Shown: positions 9,569 to 18,176, counted from the stretch's first letter. The stretch: DNA of 64,000 nt from Balneolaceae bacterium (GCA_006969905.1 CP030887.1:2902730-2966729); one strand, 5' to 3'. Numbers and translations: made by a program. The notes: a model not told the origin generated them from the letters alone.

Positions 9569-9610
9569 GTAACTGGTTAGTTACATATATATTCGTAACC
9601 AACCAGTTAC
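9569..9610. promoter_or_regulatory. Double palindromic operator for the adjacent ArsR-family repressor
   Basis: Two 16-bp sites, 9569-9584 (GTAACTGGTTAGTTAC) and 9595-9610 (GTAACCAACCAGTTAC), separated by 10 bp. Each has GTAAC...GTTAC arms, and the two are reverse complements of each other with one mismatch. Centre-to-centre distance is 26 bp. The right site ends 9 bp before the repressor ATG, ideal for autorepression. The pattern matches ArsR/SmtB-type dimer operators. Confidence 0.8.
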
Positions 9611-9619
9611 ATTTACATT

Positions 9620-9952
9620 ATGCGAAGAGACGTTTTTCAAGCCATTGCAGATCCCACACGAAGAGAAATCATCTCCCTTCTCGCTAAAGGGGATTCTTTA
9701 AACCTCAATTCCATTGCCAATCAATTCGAGATCAGCCGACCTGCTATTTCAAAGCACATCAAGATCTTGGAGCAATGTAACCTCATAGATATACAACAGG
9801 AAGGCCGGGAACGAATCTGCGAATTGAAGCCTGAGGAATTAAACCCTGTATCGGAATGGGTTGAAAAGAACCGAACGCTTTGGAATTCTAGGCTGGATGC
9901 CCTAGAAGATTACTTGACTACCCTTCAAACTAAACCGGAAAATAATAAATAG
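9620..9952 (+). CDS. ArsR-family winged-helix transcriptional repressor
   Basis: 110 residues with the standard ArsR/SmtB winged helix: FQAIADPTRREIISLLAKG, then IANQFEISRPAISKHIKILE as the recognition helix-turn-helix, and the wing GRERICELKPEEL. There is no cysteine metal-binding motif such as CVC, so a metal sensor is unlikely. It belongs to the SdpR-like group that is usually paired with an SRPBCC/AHSA1 protein, exactly as here. The two genes are 3 nt apart. A strong double palindrome directly upstream points to autorepression. Confidence 0.88.
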   Translation: MRRDVFQAIADPTRREIISLLAKGDSLNLNSIANQFEISRPAISKHIKILEQCNLIDIQQEGRERICELKPEELNPVSEWVEKNRTLWNSRLDALEDYLTTLQTKPENNK

Positions 9953-9955
9953 CAT

Positions 9956-10498
9956 ATGAATAACGATTTTGGCACCTTTACTGATAATGAAACCATTCGA
10001 TTTAAAAGAGTACTTAGAGGAACTTTAAAACAGGTATGGGCTTGCCTGACCGAATCAGAACATAAAGCAAAATGGCTGGCCGGAGGTGATGTTGAACCCA
10101 AAATAGGTGGCAAAGTTACTCATCATTTCAATCATCAAAACCTTTCGGAAGAAAAAGAGACCCTTCCTGAAAAGTATTCTGATATAGGCAAAACTAGTAC
10201 TTCTTATGGAGAAATAACAAAATATGAACCTTATACCCTGCTGGGTTATACATGGGATGAAGGAGACGAGGGTACTTCGGAGGTGATATTTGAATTATCT
10301 CAACACAACCCCGATTCAATACTTCTTATTCTAACCCATAAACGTATTCCTGACAATAATGATTTCAAAGTTGGCCTTGGAGCAGGATGGCATACACATC
10401 TCAATATCCTTAGAGATGTTTTGGAAGGAAAAGCTGCCAGAGGATTCTGGAAAATTCATATGCCTCTGGAAAATGAATATGAGAAAATGATTAAGTAA
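9956..10498 (+). CDS. SRPBCC (AHSA1/START-like) domain protein
   Basis: 180 residues. One SRPBCC ligand-binding fold of the activator-of-Hsp90-ATPase type: an initial strand with IRFKRVLRGTLKQVWACLTE, the turn KAKWLAGGDVEPKIGGKV, and the long C-terminal helix in GWHTHLNILRDVLEG. Such proteins bind small hydrophobic ligands. They commonly sit behind an ArsR repressor, where they are thought to act in stress or ligand sensing. It starts 3 nt after the repressor stop and so forms an operon with it. The ligand is unknown. Confidence 0.82.
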   Translation: MNNDFGTFTDNETIRFKRVLRGTLKQVWACLTESEHKAKWLAGGDVEPKIGGKVTHHFNHQNLSEEKETLPEKYSDIGKTSTSYGEITKYEPYTLLGYTWDEGDEGTSEVIFELSQHNPDSILLILTHKRIPDNNDFKVGLGAGWHTHLNILRDVLEGKAARGFWKIHMPLENEYEKMIK

Positions 10499-10758
10499 TA
10501 CAGTGTTTAGAAGTCCCTATATTGCCTTTCGTTTACAAATTTTTTCAATTCCTGAATTATTTATTAAGAACTAATCTAAATAACTGGTTTGTAGTGATTT
10601 CCAATTCACACTTTCGCTAAAAATCATACTCTATTCCTTTTATTGGACGATTTTTTGATTTTTTTGTGAACGCAGGAAATTTTCTTTGAGTTGTACGATC
10701 CAAACAAAGCATGTTTTATCAACTGCTTTTAATTCAAACTTAATAATTTTAAATAACT

Positions 10759-11487
10759 ATGTTGACTAGAAAGCCAACTGCTATTTTAACACTTGCATTA
10801 ATGTTCATTTTTGGAGCTTGTACAAATGCTCAAAACTCTAACGGTGATCTTTCAAGTGATGTGATTACGAAAGAAGATCAGGCAGCACTTACACCTGCCA
10901 GTGTTCTTCAAGGTTTAAAAGATGGAAACATGCGTTACATCAAGAACGACCTAACTCTTCGCGACTACCCTGCACAAGTAAAAGCTACTGCCGGTGGACA
11001 GTTCCCTGAAGCAGTAATTCTTTCATGCTTAGACAGCCGCGTACCTGTTGAGCAAGTTTTTGATAAAGGGGTCGGAGATATTTTTGTAGGCCGTGTTGCC
11101 GGTAACTTTGTAAATGAAGACATGCTTGGAAGTATGGAGTTCGGAGCTAAAGTAGCCGGATCTAAAGTAATCGTTGTTATGGGCCATGAGCACTGTGGAG
11201 CGGTTAAAGCTGCTATTGATGATGTTGAGCTAGGTAACATTACTGCTATGCTTACTAAAATTAAGCCTGCAGTAGAAATGTCTCAGGATTACAATGGTGA
11301 GAAAACTACCAAGAATAGTGATTTTGTCACTAAAGTAGTTCACAACAATGTAGAGCACACTATTCAAACTATCCGCAAAGATAGCCCGATTTTGGCTGAA
11401 ATGGAGAAGAATGGAGAAATTTTGATTGTAGGTGCTTTCTACGATCTTGATACTGGTAAAGTAACTTTTGTTGAGCCAGGAAAATAA
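10759..11487 (+). CDS. Beta-class carbonic anhydrase with lipoprotein signal
   Basis: 242 residues. It interconverts CO2 and bicarbonate. The N-terminus is a lipoprotein signal peptide with lipobox FGAC (Cys21), so the enzyme should be anchored in the cell envelope rather than the cytoplasm. Zinc ligands are visible as Cys90 in CLDSR (with Asp92/Arg94), His143 and Cys146 in HEHCG. The region between, VGRVAGNFV, is typical of the family. It is a lone gene with a 260-bp upstream spacer and its own terminator. Periplasmic beta-CAs with signal peptides are known in several Gram-negative groups; a lipid anchor is less usual. Confidence 0.88.
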   Translation: MLTRKPTAILTLALMFIFGACTNAQNSNGDLSSDVITKEDQAALTPASVLQGLKDGNMRYIKNDLTLRDYPAQVKATAGGQFPEAVILSCLDSRVPVEQVFDKGVGDIFVGRVAGNFVNEDMLGSMEFGAKVAGSKVIVVMGHEHCGAVKAAIDDVELGNITAMLTKIKPAVEMSQDYNGEKTTKNSDFVTKVVHNNVEHTIQTIRKDSPILAEMEKNGEILIVGAFYDLDTGKVTFVEPGK

Positions 11488-11510
11488 GATCTCATTCTTA
11501 TTAAGCTTTT

Positions 11511-11536
11511 AAAGCCCGCTTAGCCGGGCTTTTTTT
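11511..11536. terminator. Intrinsic terminator after the carbonic anhydrase gene
   Basis: Stem AAAGCCCG / CGGGCTTT with a 6-nt loop (CTTAGC), followed by a T-run on the plus strand. It lies 23 nt after the carbonic anhydrase stop and just before the end of the convergent gene. Confidence 0.85.
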
Positions 11537-12599
11537 ATTTCAGTAATGTCATTTGCCGGGTTTGCTCCCTTCCGTTTATAGTCAACCTGTAATAATAGAC
11601 TCCGCTTGAAAGGCCAGTTGCATTGAAGTGAATATCATGCCTTCCCCTGTTCATTGCCCCCTTCTTCAAAACACTGATGCGTTGCCCTGACACATCAAAT
11701 ACTTCGAGTTTAACAAATCCTGACTGTTCCAGTTCAAAAGTAATAGTTGTGGCTGGGTTAAAAGGGTTCGGATAGTTTTGATGTAATAAAAAGCTTTGAA
11801 CTTCTGGTTCAAGGTCGGGCTCGTTAGAAGTAGAAATATCAGAAGTAACCTCAATTGCGTCGCTGGTACCCACGAATGGAAGCCCGTTAAGTTCAAAAGC
11901 GTAAGTTATTAAACCCACATATACACTATCTCCAAAAACCGGGTCGGTTCCGGGCAACTGACCTGTATCGTTGTATAAAGTCCAATCATCGGGGGTTTCA
12001 CTAACATTAGGATTGGGTAGCTGCCAGTAAACGGTAATAGAATTATCCTCTCCTCCTATTATCCGTATATCTGCCCTTCCATTGGGTACTATGTTTGCCC
12101 CGGCATCATTTACACTTGAAGAACCGTTCACAGTGTTTTTTCCTTCAATGGTAAAACCAGTTGATCCACGATGTCCCACTACAACGTGAGACGAAGTTGG
12201 GTCATCGAAATCCAAAACATGTACTTGAACTCCTGAAAATACATACTCATTACCAATATGTGAAGGCGCTGTTTGTGAGTCTTCAAGAGTACCGATTCCA
12301 ATATTCCGGGCTATAAACTCAAATGGGAACGTAAGCAACTTAGCATCCAGCCTGCCCTGGTTTTCATTAAAATGAAGGGTAACATTATTTTGATTGTCGG
12401 TTAGCTCTGCCCTGTACCTTCCATCCACCTTAATAACATCTGGAAGAGCATTGGCATTATTGGTAACAAAACCAGTGAGTTCCCCAGCCGCTTCAAAATC
12501 ATCAGACAAAGTAGAGGAATTGATTTTTTGAGTTGAATTTATGCCCAGCGCAAATACTGAAAGTAGAAAACCAAACAAATAGAGCTTTTTTTTCTTCAT
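11535..12599 (-). CDS. Secreted protein with T9SS type A C-terminal sorting domain
   Basis: 354 residues. The signal peptide (MKKKKLYLFGFLLSVFALGINS) precedes a central beta-rich region of unknown function (about residues 35-250) with a stretch that looks like a secreted sugar-binding or structural fold. From about residue 268 there is a Por/type IX secretion C-terminal domain: LHQNYPNPFNPATTITFEL, then KLEVFDVSGQRISVL, GVYYYRLTINGREQTRQMTLLK. This signal directs export across the outer membrane by the type IX system and cell-surface attachment. The YPNPFNP variant is typical of Balneolota, Rhodothermota and Ignavibacteria. No catalytic motif was recognised. Confidence 0.8.
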   Translation of the reverse strand: MKKKKLYLFGFLLSVFALGINSTQKINSSTLSDDFEAAGELTGFVTNNANALPDVIKVDGRYRAELTDNQNNVTLHFNENQGRLDAKLLTFPFEFIARNIGIGTLEDSQTAPSHIGNEYVFSGVQVHVLDFDDPTSSHVVVGHRGSTGFTIEGKNTVNGSSSVNDAGANIVPNGRADIRIIGGEDNSITVYWQLPNPNVSETPDDWTLYNDTGQLPGTDPVFGDSVYVGLITYAFELNGLPFVGTSDAIEVTSDISTSNEPDLEPEVQSFLLHQNYPNPFNPATTITFELEQSGFVKLEVFDVSGQRISVLKKGAMNRGRHDIHFNATGLSSGVYYYRLTINGREQTRQMTLLK

Positions 12600-12793
12600 A
12601 AGTGCTGATCTTTATTTACATATCTTACAAGAGAGATTTTTATTGTGATAATTACATCTTTACTGAACTTAAGCCGTCTCAATTTATGAACAGGCCTGAA
12701 ATTGACACCTTAACTCATCAATCGATAAATTTGTTTTGACTTGCCAAAAAAGCTACAATTAGCCGCTTCATTACATCCATCTTGTACGACTCT

Positions 12794-14284
12794 ATGAAAT
12801 TTCGTTTCCCTACCCCTTACACTATCCTGATGCTGGTAATTGTTTTTGCAGCAGGTGCAACCTGGTTACTCCCCTCCGGTAATTACGAAACCTTAACCTA
12901 TCAGAAAGAACGGGATATATTTCAAATAAACAGCCCTGATGGAAACCGGGAACTGCCAGCCAGCCAGCAATCATTAGATGAATTGTCTATTCCTATAGCT
13001 CTTGAAAAACTGAAAGACGGGTCTATTTCGCGTCCTGTTTCAGTACCTAAAACCTACAAGGAAGTAGAATCTTCCCCACAGGGAATCATCGCTATCGTAA
13101 AGGCCCCTATAAAAGGTATGTATGAGGTCATTGATATTGTCCTTCTTGTTTTATTGATAGGCGGCTTCATTGGTGTTTTTAATCATTCCGGGGCTCTGGA
13201 TGAAGGAATCGCAGTTTTGGCTACTCGATTACAGGGCCGCGAGGGTATTCTTATAATTTTAACAACTGCTCTTATTTCAATCGGGGGAACCACCTTTGGG
13301 CTGGCGGAAGAAACCCTCGCCTTCTTCCCTATACTGGTCCCTGTTTTTTTAGCTGCTGGTTACGATTTGCTTGTCCCAATGGCGGTTATTTTTATTGGTT
13401 CTTGTATGGGCACAATGGCAAGTACCACCAATCCTTTTGCTACTATTATAGCATCAGATGCAGCCGGCATTAACTGGACAGTAGGTTTATACAGCCGGTT
13501 AGCCATGTTGATTGCCGGAACCAGTGTCTGTATAGGATATATCCTCCGCTATGGTAATAAAGTTAAAAAGGACCCTACACAGTCTTTACTTCATGGGTTA
13601 AACCTGGAGAATCCTTTTTCTGCTATTCACATTCAAAAGGGGACTAAAACCCTTCCAATCAAAACAGCTCTTTTATTGGTGCTGTTTGGCAGTACTTTCC
13701 TGGTTATGATCCTCGGGGTAGCTCTTTGGGGCTGGTGGTTAGAGGAAATGACCGCACTTTTCCTTGCCTCATCCATCCTGATGGGCTTACTGATGCGTAC
13801 CCAGGAGCAGGTTTTTATGAAGGAATTTATAAACGGAGCCAAAGATCTGTTGGGAGTATGCTTTATCATAGGAATAGCACGCGGGGTTACCATCATCATG
13901 AACGATGGCAAAATTTCTGATACTATTTTATTCTACTCGGTTAACCTGGTAGAAGGAATGTCCGGTTTTGCCTTTCTTCCTGCTCTTATGCTCGTCTTTT
14001 TTGTGCTAACACTGTTCATCTCTTCATCATCAGGTATGGCCGTAGTTACCATGCCTATTATGAGTTCCTTGTCCCAGATTATTGGTGTTCCGACTGAAGA
14101 AATTGTCAATGCTTACCAGTTCGGTTTCGGGCTTATGCTATTCCTGACACCCACAAATCTTATTCTCCCCTCACTTGCTATGGTAAATGTAGATTACAAC
14201 ACCTGGCTGCGTTTTATCTGGCCATTAATCCTGTTGCTTGCAGCAATTGCTATTGGCATACTTTGGCTTGGGCTTGCTTTTTAG
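12794..14284 (+). CDS. YfcC-family membrane permease
   Basis: 496 residues, about 12 predicted membrane segments. It resembles YfcC/ArcD-like basic-amino-acid and dicarboxylate carriers (IT superfamily). It opens with FPTPYTILMLVIVFAAGATWLLPSG followed by a periplasmic loop (residues about 35-105), then the conserved GGFIGVFNHSGALDEGI and GTTFGLAEETLAF segments and the SSSSGMAVVTMPIM re-entrant-like stretch. The ATG at 12794 is preferred to a TTG four codons upstream. Substrate is unknown; some relatives carry peptides, others C4-dicarboxylates or arginine. It stands alone with no linked regulator. Confidence 0.82.
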   Translation: MKFRFPTPYTILMLVIVFAAGATWLLPSGNYETLTYQKERDIFQINSPDGNRELPASQQSLDELSIPIALEKLKDGSISRPVSVPKTYKEVESSPQGIIAIVKAPIKGMYEVIDIVLLVLLIGGFIGVFNHSGALDEGIAVLATRLQGREGILIILTTALISIGGTTFGLAEETLAFFPILVPVFLAAGYDLLVPMAVIFIGSCMGTMASTTNPFATIIASDAAGINWTVGLYSRLAMLIAGTSVCIGYILRYGNKVKKDPTQSLLHGLNLENPFSAIHIQKGTKTLPIKTALLLVLFGSTFLVMILGVALWGWWLEEMTALFLASSILMGLLMRTQEQVFMKEFINGAKDLLGVCFIIGIARGVTIIMNDGKISDTILFYSVNLVEGMSGFAFLPALMLVFFVLTLFISSSSGMAVVTMPIMSSLSQIIGVPTEEIVNAYQFGFGLMLFLTPTNLILPSLAMVNVDYNTWLRFIWPLILLLAAIAIGILWLGLAF

Positions 14285-14527
14285 AATCAGGGCTTAAAAG
14301 AACATACTATGCATAAATAACACTGTATAATCTCGAGACCAACACTGCCATCAGCATTCTCAGAAATTGTGCAGGCAGGTATTACAACAATGTTTTCTTC
14401 CAAAAACCGGTACCCGCCGTTTTGAGTGAGCTCGATTAATACATTTCTTGTTTATTAGAATTAATCCCAGGTATTTGATTTTTAGAATGCTACCCTGTAC
14501 TCTCCGTAAATTTTCAGGAGGTACAAT

Positions 14528-15229
14528 TTGGAGACTAAAAAGAATACTTCGTATGTAATTAATGAACTGGCTCTTCGCAAGCTGGTTGGTTTTCTCGCTT
14601 TTCTTCTGCCGGTAGTGGTAGCCATTGGCGCTCCGGTTTTAAGCAATATGTGTGGATTAGAAAATTCCATCAGCGATTACTATTACACTATTATGCGTAA
14701 TTACTTTGTCGGAACACTATGTGCTGTAGCCGTAGTACTGTTCAGCTACAAAGGCTATGAACAACAAGATGATCTTGCAGGTGATATTGCTGCTTTACTG
14801 GCTTTAATGGTAGCCTTCTTCCCCACTACCCCGGATCATTTAAATGCCATTTGTAAAAGTACTTTGTGCAAAGCTGAATTCTTTGGCATTGTTCACCTCA
14901 CGGCCGCAGCTTTATTATTCCTGGTACTGGCTTTTTTCTCCCTGAGATTATTCACTAAATCGGATAAATCAAAGGAAGAACTCATGGAGCCAAAATACAA
15001 AGCAAAAAGAAACCGCAACCGCATTTACCGGATATGCGGCTGGACAATGATCGGGTGTATGGTTGCCCTGGTTCCTTTCTTTGCTTTTGAAAGCCTGCAT
15101 GATATGAGGGTAAATTTCAAAATTGTTTTCTGGCTGGAATTTGCCATGCTTTGGGCATTCGGTATTTCGTGGCTGACCAAAGGCGAAATTATTTTTGGGG
15201 ACTCGAAAACCAATCAAACGGAGGATTAG
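14528..15229 (+). CDS. Six-helix inner membrane protein of unknown function
   Basis: 233 residues with about six membrane segments, at roughly residues 16-38, 57-75, 81-99, 119-143, 166-185 and 193-213. A soluble basic linker (KSKEEL...KAKRNRNR) separates helices 4 and 5. I do not recognise the family with certainty; the layout is similar to DUF998-like proteins. The start is TTG, and a perfect AGGAGG (14516-14521) six bases upstream decides it. The stop is 2 nt before the next ATG, so it is translated together with the nuclease-like protein. Confidence 0.65.
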   Translation: METKKNTSYVINELALRKLVGFLAFLLPVVVAIGAPVLSNMCGLENSISDYYYTIMRNYFVGTLCAVAVVLFSYKGYEQQDDLAGDIAALLALMVAFFPTTPDHLNAICKSTLCKAEFFGIVHLTAAALLFLVLAFFSLRLFTKSDKSKEELMEPKYKAKRNRNRIYRICGWTMIGCMVALVPFFAFESLHDMRVNFKIVFWLEFAMLWAFGISWLTKGEIIFGDSKTNQTED

Positions 15230-15231
15230 AT

Positions 15232-16431
15232 ATGGCGAAAAAAGGATTTACCACTTCAGAATGGAAAAGCATAAATGCACTGCTTGATAAAGACCCTGAT
15301 AAGTTTGGATTGCCAAAACGAATATACGGAACCGTTGTACTTGGCTCCTTCAATATCAGGAAACTGGGGTCATCCCGAAACAGAAGCAAGGAAACCTGGG
15401 AATTTCTGGCCCACATTTGTCGGCAATTTGATTTAATTGCCATCCAGGAAATAATGGATGACCTGAGCGGATTAAACCGGGTTATGGATTTGCTTGGACC
15501 AGAGTTTGGAATGGTGGTATCTGACAAAAGTGGCGTTTTTCCCGGTGCCAGTGGACTGGGAGAACGCTTAGGCTTCATCTTCCGGTGGTCAGTGGTTGAG
15601 CGTGGCGAAGTGATCTCTGATATAACCTATGATCGCTCCAAAGTAATAGAGATTATGGCACAGAACTATGAAGCCATACATGAAGTAATGAAGCCTTACT
15701 CTGAAAAATACCTGGACTGGAAAGCGGGTAATCGTGGAAAACCAAGAAATATTAAACTTCCTGCCTTTCTTTCCTTTATCCGCCAGCCATACTGCGTTAG
15801 TTTTAAGTTGAATGGATTCCCTGGAACACAGCCTTATGAGTTTATGGCAGTAAACGCTCACCTGTTTTTCGGGGATTATATGTCAGATCGCAGACAGGAA
15901 TTCCATGCACTTATGCAATGGATTATTGAACGGGTGAAAGATAATGACAAAGCCTATCACCCAAATTTCATACTCTTGGGAGATTTAAACTTGGATTATG
16001 ATAACCCTTCGGGCGACCGTAAAACGGCTGAAAAATCAATGAAGAGTTATGATAAGGATGGGAACGAGGAAACCGATCCGGATAAACTCATTAACGTGAA
16101 TTTTCCTTTCCTGGATATTCACCCTGACCAAACAGATGTATTTAAAACCAATGCCCGATTAAGTGAGACTTTCGATCATATCGGGCTTTTCTTTAAGAAC
16201 ACAACCAATAACCTCCCCACCTATAAAGAAAACAGCAATATGGGACAGGGAGATGGAAAAACCGATTACGGAGTATTCAATTTCGTAGAGCTATTCAGAA
16301 AAGCACTGGGCGTTACCCCGACCGTTAATCAAATGACCAAAGCTCAAAAAGATAAGTTCTTTCCAAAGTTTGAACACAATGTAAGCGACCACATGCCTTT
16401 GTGGTTGAGATTGCCTTTGCCTGATAAGTAA
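15232..16431 (+). CDS. Endonuclease/exonuclease/phosphatase-family protein
   Basis: 399 residues of the EEP fold (DNase I-like). Metal-dependent phosphodiesterases of this type cut nucleic acids or dephosphorylate lipids. Catalytic motifs appear in order: SFNIRKLGSS (Asn), AIQEIMDD (Glu), NAHLFFGD (His), LLGDLNLDYDN (Asp/Asn) and NVSDHMPLWL (Asp/His) at the C-terminus. The reading frame is open 27 codons further upstream, but ATG at 15232 has GGAGG just upstream and avoids overlap with the preceding gene. No signal peptide is seen, so it should be cytoplasmic. The substrate is not determined. Confidence 0.82.
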   Translation: MAKKGFTTSEWKSINALLDKDPDKFGLPKRIYGTVVLGSFNIRKLGSSRNRSKETWEFLAHICRQFDLIAIQEIMDDLSGLNRVMDLLGPEFGMVVSDKSGVFPGASGLGERLGFIFRWSVVERGEVISDITYDRSKVIEIMAQNYEAIHEVMKPYSEKYLDWKAGNRGKPRNIKLPAFLSFIRQPYCVSFKLNGFPGTQPYEFMAVNAHLFFGDYMSDRRQEFHALMQWIIERVKDNDKAYHPNFILLGDLNLDYDNPSGDRKTAEKSMKSYDKDGNEETDPDKLINVNFPFLDIHPDQTDVFKTNARLSETFDHIGLFFKNTTNNLPTYKENSNMGQGDGKTDYGVFNFVELFRKALGVTPTVNQMTKAQKDKFFPKFEHNVSDHMPLWLRLPLPDK

Positions 16432-16455
16432 ACTACTACAAAAGATTTTAAAACA

Positions 16456-16863
16456 TTGTCCAATCATTCCTACCCATATTTAATACAAAGATTTAAAGCT
16501 GTATTTATTGATCTTTGCTTTTCCATCTTATTAATGATAATCGCAGCTCACATCTTTTCTCTTTTTAATGCAGCTTTACCTAGAGCAAGAATAATTACTC
16601 TACTCTCCATTTTCCTTTTATATGATCCTTTATTTGTTTCTTCTTTTGGAGGAACAATAGGACATATAATTATTGGATTAAGAGTAAAAGAGAATATCAA
16701 CGAACAGAAAAACATCCATTTTTTACTCGCTTTTGTAAGGTATATTATAAAATTGTTGCTCGGATGGATTTCCTTATTAACCATTTCAAAAACTCAAAAG
16801 AAACGAGCTATTCATGATATAATCTCTGGTTCAGTTGTAATCTCAAAAAATTATAAAACTTAA
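16456..16863 (+). CDS. RDD-family membrane protein
   Basis: 135 residues, three to four membrane helices. The family pattern is visible: an Arg-Phe-x-Ala-x-x-Ile-Asp block (RFKAVFIDLCFSILL) in the first helix, the loop YDPLFVSSFGGTIGHIIIGLRV, and the final RAIHDIISGSVVI. Function is unknown; RDD proteins include putative ion transporters. The only usable start is TTG at 16456, with no clear ribosome site, so the exact N-terminus is uncertain. It lies 24 nt after the nuclease-like gene. Confidence 0.75.
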   Translation: MSNHSYPYLIQRFKAVFIDLCFSILLMIIAAHIFSLFNAALPRARIITLLSIFLLYDPLFVSSFGGTIGHIIIGLRVKENINEQKNIHFLLAFVRYIIKLLLGWISLLTISKTQKKRAIHDIISGSVVISKNYKT

Positions 16864-17199
16864 TTCTGAAGTAATACCAAATCAAACAAGGCTAAAATTG
16901 ATTCAATATTCTATACATAATTCTGTATAACCCTGTATTTGTTTTTAAACTAGTTCCGTAGCTCTGCTACGGAATCAATAGTAGAAGCTCCTGCTTCATA
17001 TTCCTTAGAGTAAATAGCTAATTGGACTATATCTTTGTTACTTAGAATCCAAAAAATACTACATCAAGCATGTGTTAGGCTTGATTAATTATTCAACACA
17101 TGGTTCAGTATAACTCTGTATTTGTTTTAACAAAACATCAAACCAAAAAACCTCTCTTTTTTGGTATACGTATACTATTATGTATTAAAACCATTTGAA
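16864..17199 (+). other. Gene-free stretch with repeats
   Basis: No credible gene. It contains one copy of a hairpin element (16944-17015). Imperfect direct repeats flank it: around 16919-16951 (AATTCTGTATAACCCTGTAT...) and 17102-17136 (GGTTCAGTATAACTCTGTAT...). The promoter of the next gene presumably lies at its end. Confidence 0.6.
16944..17015. repeat. Hairpin-containing repeat, copy 1
   Basis: About 72 bp, similar over its whole length to 17879-17945. It contains a perfect 9-bp stem TTCCGTAGC/GCTACGGAA with a 3-nt loop at 16954-16974, followed by a conserved AGAAGCTCCTG block. Confidence 0.65.
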
Positions 17200-17757
17200 A
17201 TGACAAGAACCCTTTTTTATCTACTTATAACATCTCTCATCCCCTCTTCTGTTTATAGCCAAACCAAAATATCAGGACATGTTGTTGATATGCAGTTGGG
17301 CAAACCGATAGCTGGAGCCACCGTTTTTATCCATAATGAGTTTAATATTGCTTTCAGCCCCCCAATACAGACATTAACTAACGAGTTCGGTTATTTTGAA
17401 TTTACTGATATGGAACCAGGAAAGTATAATGTAAATGCGTTTACCTACTATGAAGCATATGGAGATACATTTGCTTACGTATACCAACCGGGTACAATAA
17501 CTTTGGAAAAAGAATACTCTAAAGCTTTTGGAAACAGCTTTATAATTGATTTCGGTTTTTCAAAGTATTACTTCAATTACCTGGTTAACAATCAAAATCC
17601 TAATGACCAACTCTACCCGGAATTTGCCGGTTATGATTCGAACAGTAATACTGGCATGCATACACTTTTAAGATTTCTTAAGCACCGGGTTTATCTAAGA
17701 AACTCTTTCAATTTTAAGAGAAATGAGAGTGTTTTTCTTGAGAAGAAAACGTGGTGA
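17200..17757 (+). CDS. Small secreted protein with carboxypeptidase-regulatory-like domain
   Basis: 185 residues. The signal peptide (MTRTLFYLLITSLIPSSVYS) is followed by one CarboxypepD-regulatory-like beta-sandwich (ISGHVVDMQLGKPIAGATVFI, LTNEFGYFEFTDMEPGKYNV) to about residue 110. The rest is unassigned and Asn/Tyr-rich. In Bacteroidota this domain usually forms the N-terminus of a larger TonB-dependent receptor or surface protein. Here the rest is missing, so it may be a remnant or a stand-alone cargo. The ATG at 17200 replaces an upstream TTG because it begins exactly at the signal peptide. It lies between repeat-rich spacers. Confidence 0.6.
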   Translation: MTRTLFYLLITSLIPSSVYSQTKISGHVVDMQLGKPIAGATVFIHNEFNIAFSPPIQTLTNEFGYFEFTDMEPGKYNVNAFTYYEAYGDTFAYVYQPGTITLEKEYSKAFGNSFIIDFGFSKYYFNYLVNNQNPNDQLYPEFAGYDSNSNTGMHTLLRFLKHRVYLRNSFNFKRNESVFLEKKTW

Positions 17758-17852
17758 TATGGGGGTACTGAAACAATGCCGAAATGAATTCAGTACCTTA
17801 GGATTGATAACTGGTGAGGCATCTTTTTTAATCAATGAACCATGTCCAACAG

Positions 17853-17873
17853 ATCCCGGATCAAGTCCGGGAT
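17853..17873. repeat. 21-bp covarying hairpin repeat
   Basis: Arms ATCCCGGA and TCCGGGAT around a TCAAG loop. It belongs to the same family as 17978-17998, 21231-21251 and the in-gene copy at 54292-54310. Confidence 0.75.
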
Positions 17874-17878
17874 GATAA

Positions 17879-17945
17879 TATAAACTAGTTCCATAGCTCC
17901 GCTGCGGAATAAAAGATAGAAGCTCCTGTTTTATATTTCCTTGAA
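17879..17945. repeat. Hairpin-containing repeat, copy 2
   Basis: Second copy of the 16944-17015 element. The hairpin arms here are TTCCATAGC/GCTGCGGAA with one mismatch and one wobble, followed by the same AGAAGCTCCTG block and a TATTTCCTTGA tail. Confidence 0.65.
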
Positions 17946-17977
17946 ATAAACCAGGCAAATTACTCACCTCCTCACAG

Positions 17978-17998
17978 ATCCTGAAACAAGTTCAGGAT
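17978..17998. repeat. 21-bp covarying hairpin repeat
   Basis: Arms ATCCTGAA and TTCAGGAT around an ACAAG loop, followed by GA. All eight pairs are intact although the arm sequence differs from the other copies. Confidence 0.75.
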
Positions 17999-18013
17999 GA
18001 CCTAATCCACCTC

Positions 18014-18157
18014 GTCATTGCGAGGAGCCCAAGAGTTTAAACTAGCATTTACAGTAGCTCAAAGAAGCAACCCCATGTTTATGCCGGGGCACTGCTAAGG
18101 AGATCGCGTTGTTGATGAAGTAAAACCAAATACGACCTATGTACTCCTCGCGATGAC
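18014..18157. repeat. 144-bp element with GTCATTGCGAGGAG terminal inverted repeats
   Basis: The left end GTCATTGCGAGGAG (18014-18027) pairs with the right end CTCCTCGCGATGAC (18144-18157) with one mismatch. The interior contains a smaller GC-rich hairpin. It is the same type as 47142-47281 and 53920-53992. Confidence 0.75.
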
Positions 18158-18176
18158 TGAGGATTCAGAGAAATGG

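Larger units (their letters stand above)
17758..18176 (+). other. Gene-free repeat cluster
   Basis: 419 bp with no credible gene. It holds at least four repeats in series: the 21-bp hairpin at 17853-17873, hairpin element copy 2 (17879-17945), another 21-bp hairpin at 17978-17998 and a 144-bp element with terminal inverted repeats (18014-18157). Confidence 0.7.

Noticed and set aside
9483-9602. 40-codon N-terminal extension of DNA polymerase III delta
   Set aside because: It would run into the ArsR operator and promoter, and delta proteins start near the chosen ATG at 9482.
10640-10700. Bacteroidota-type promoter (TTTG...TAnnTTTG) before the carbonic anhydrase gene
   Set aside because: Only a partial match (TTTCTTTG) with poor spacing; not distinguishable from A/T-rich chance.
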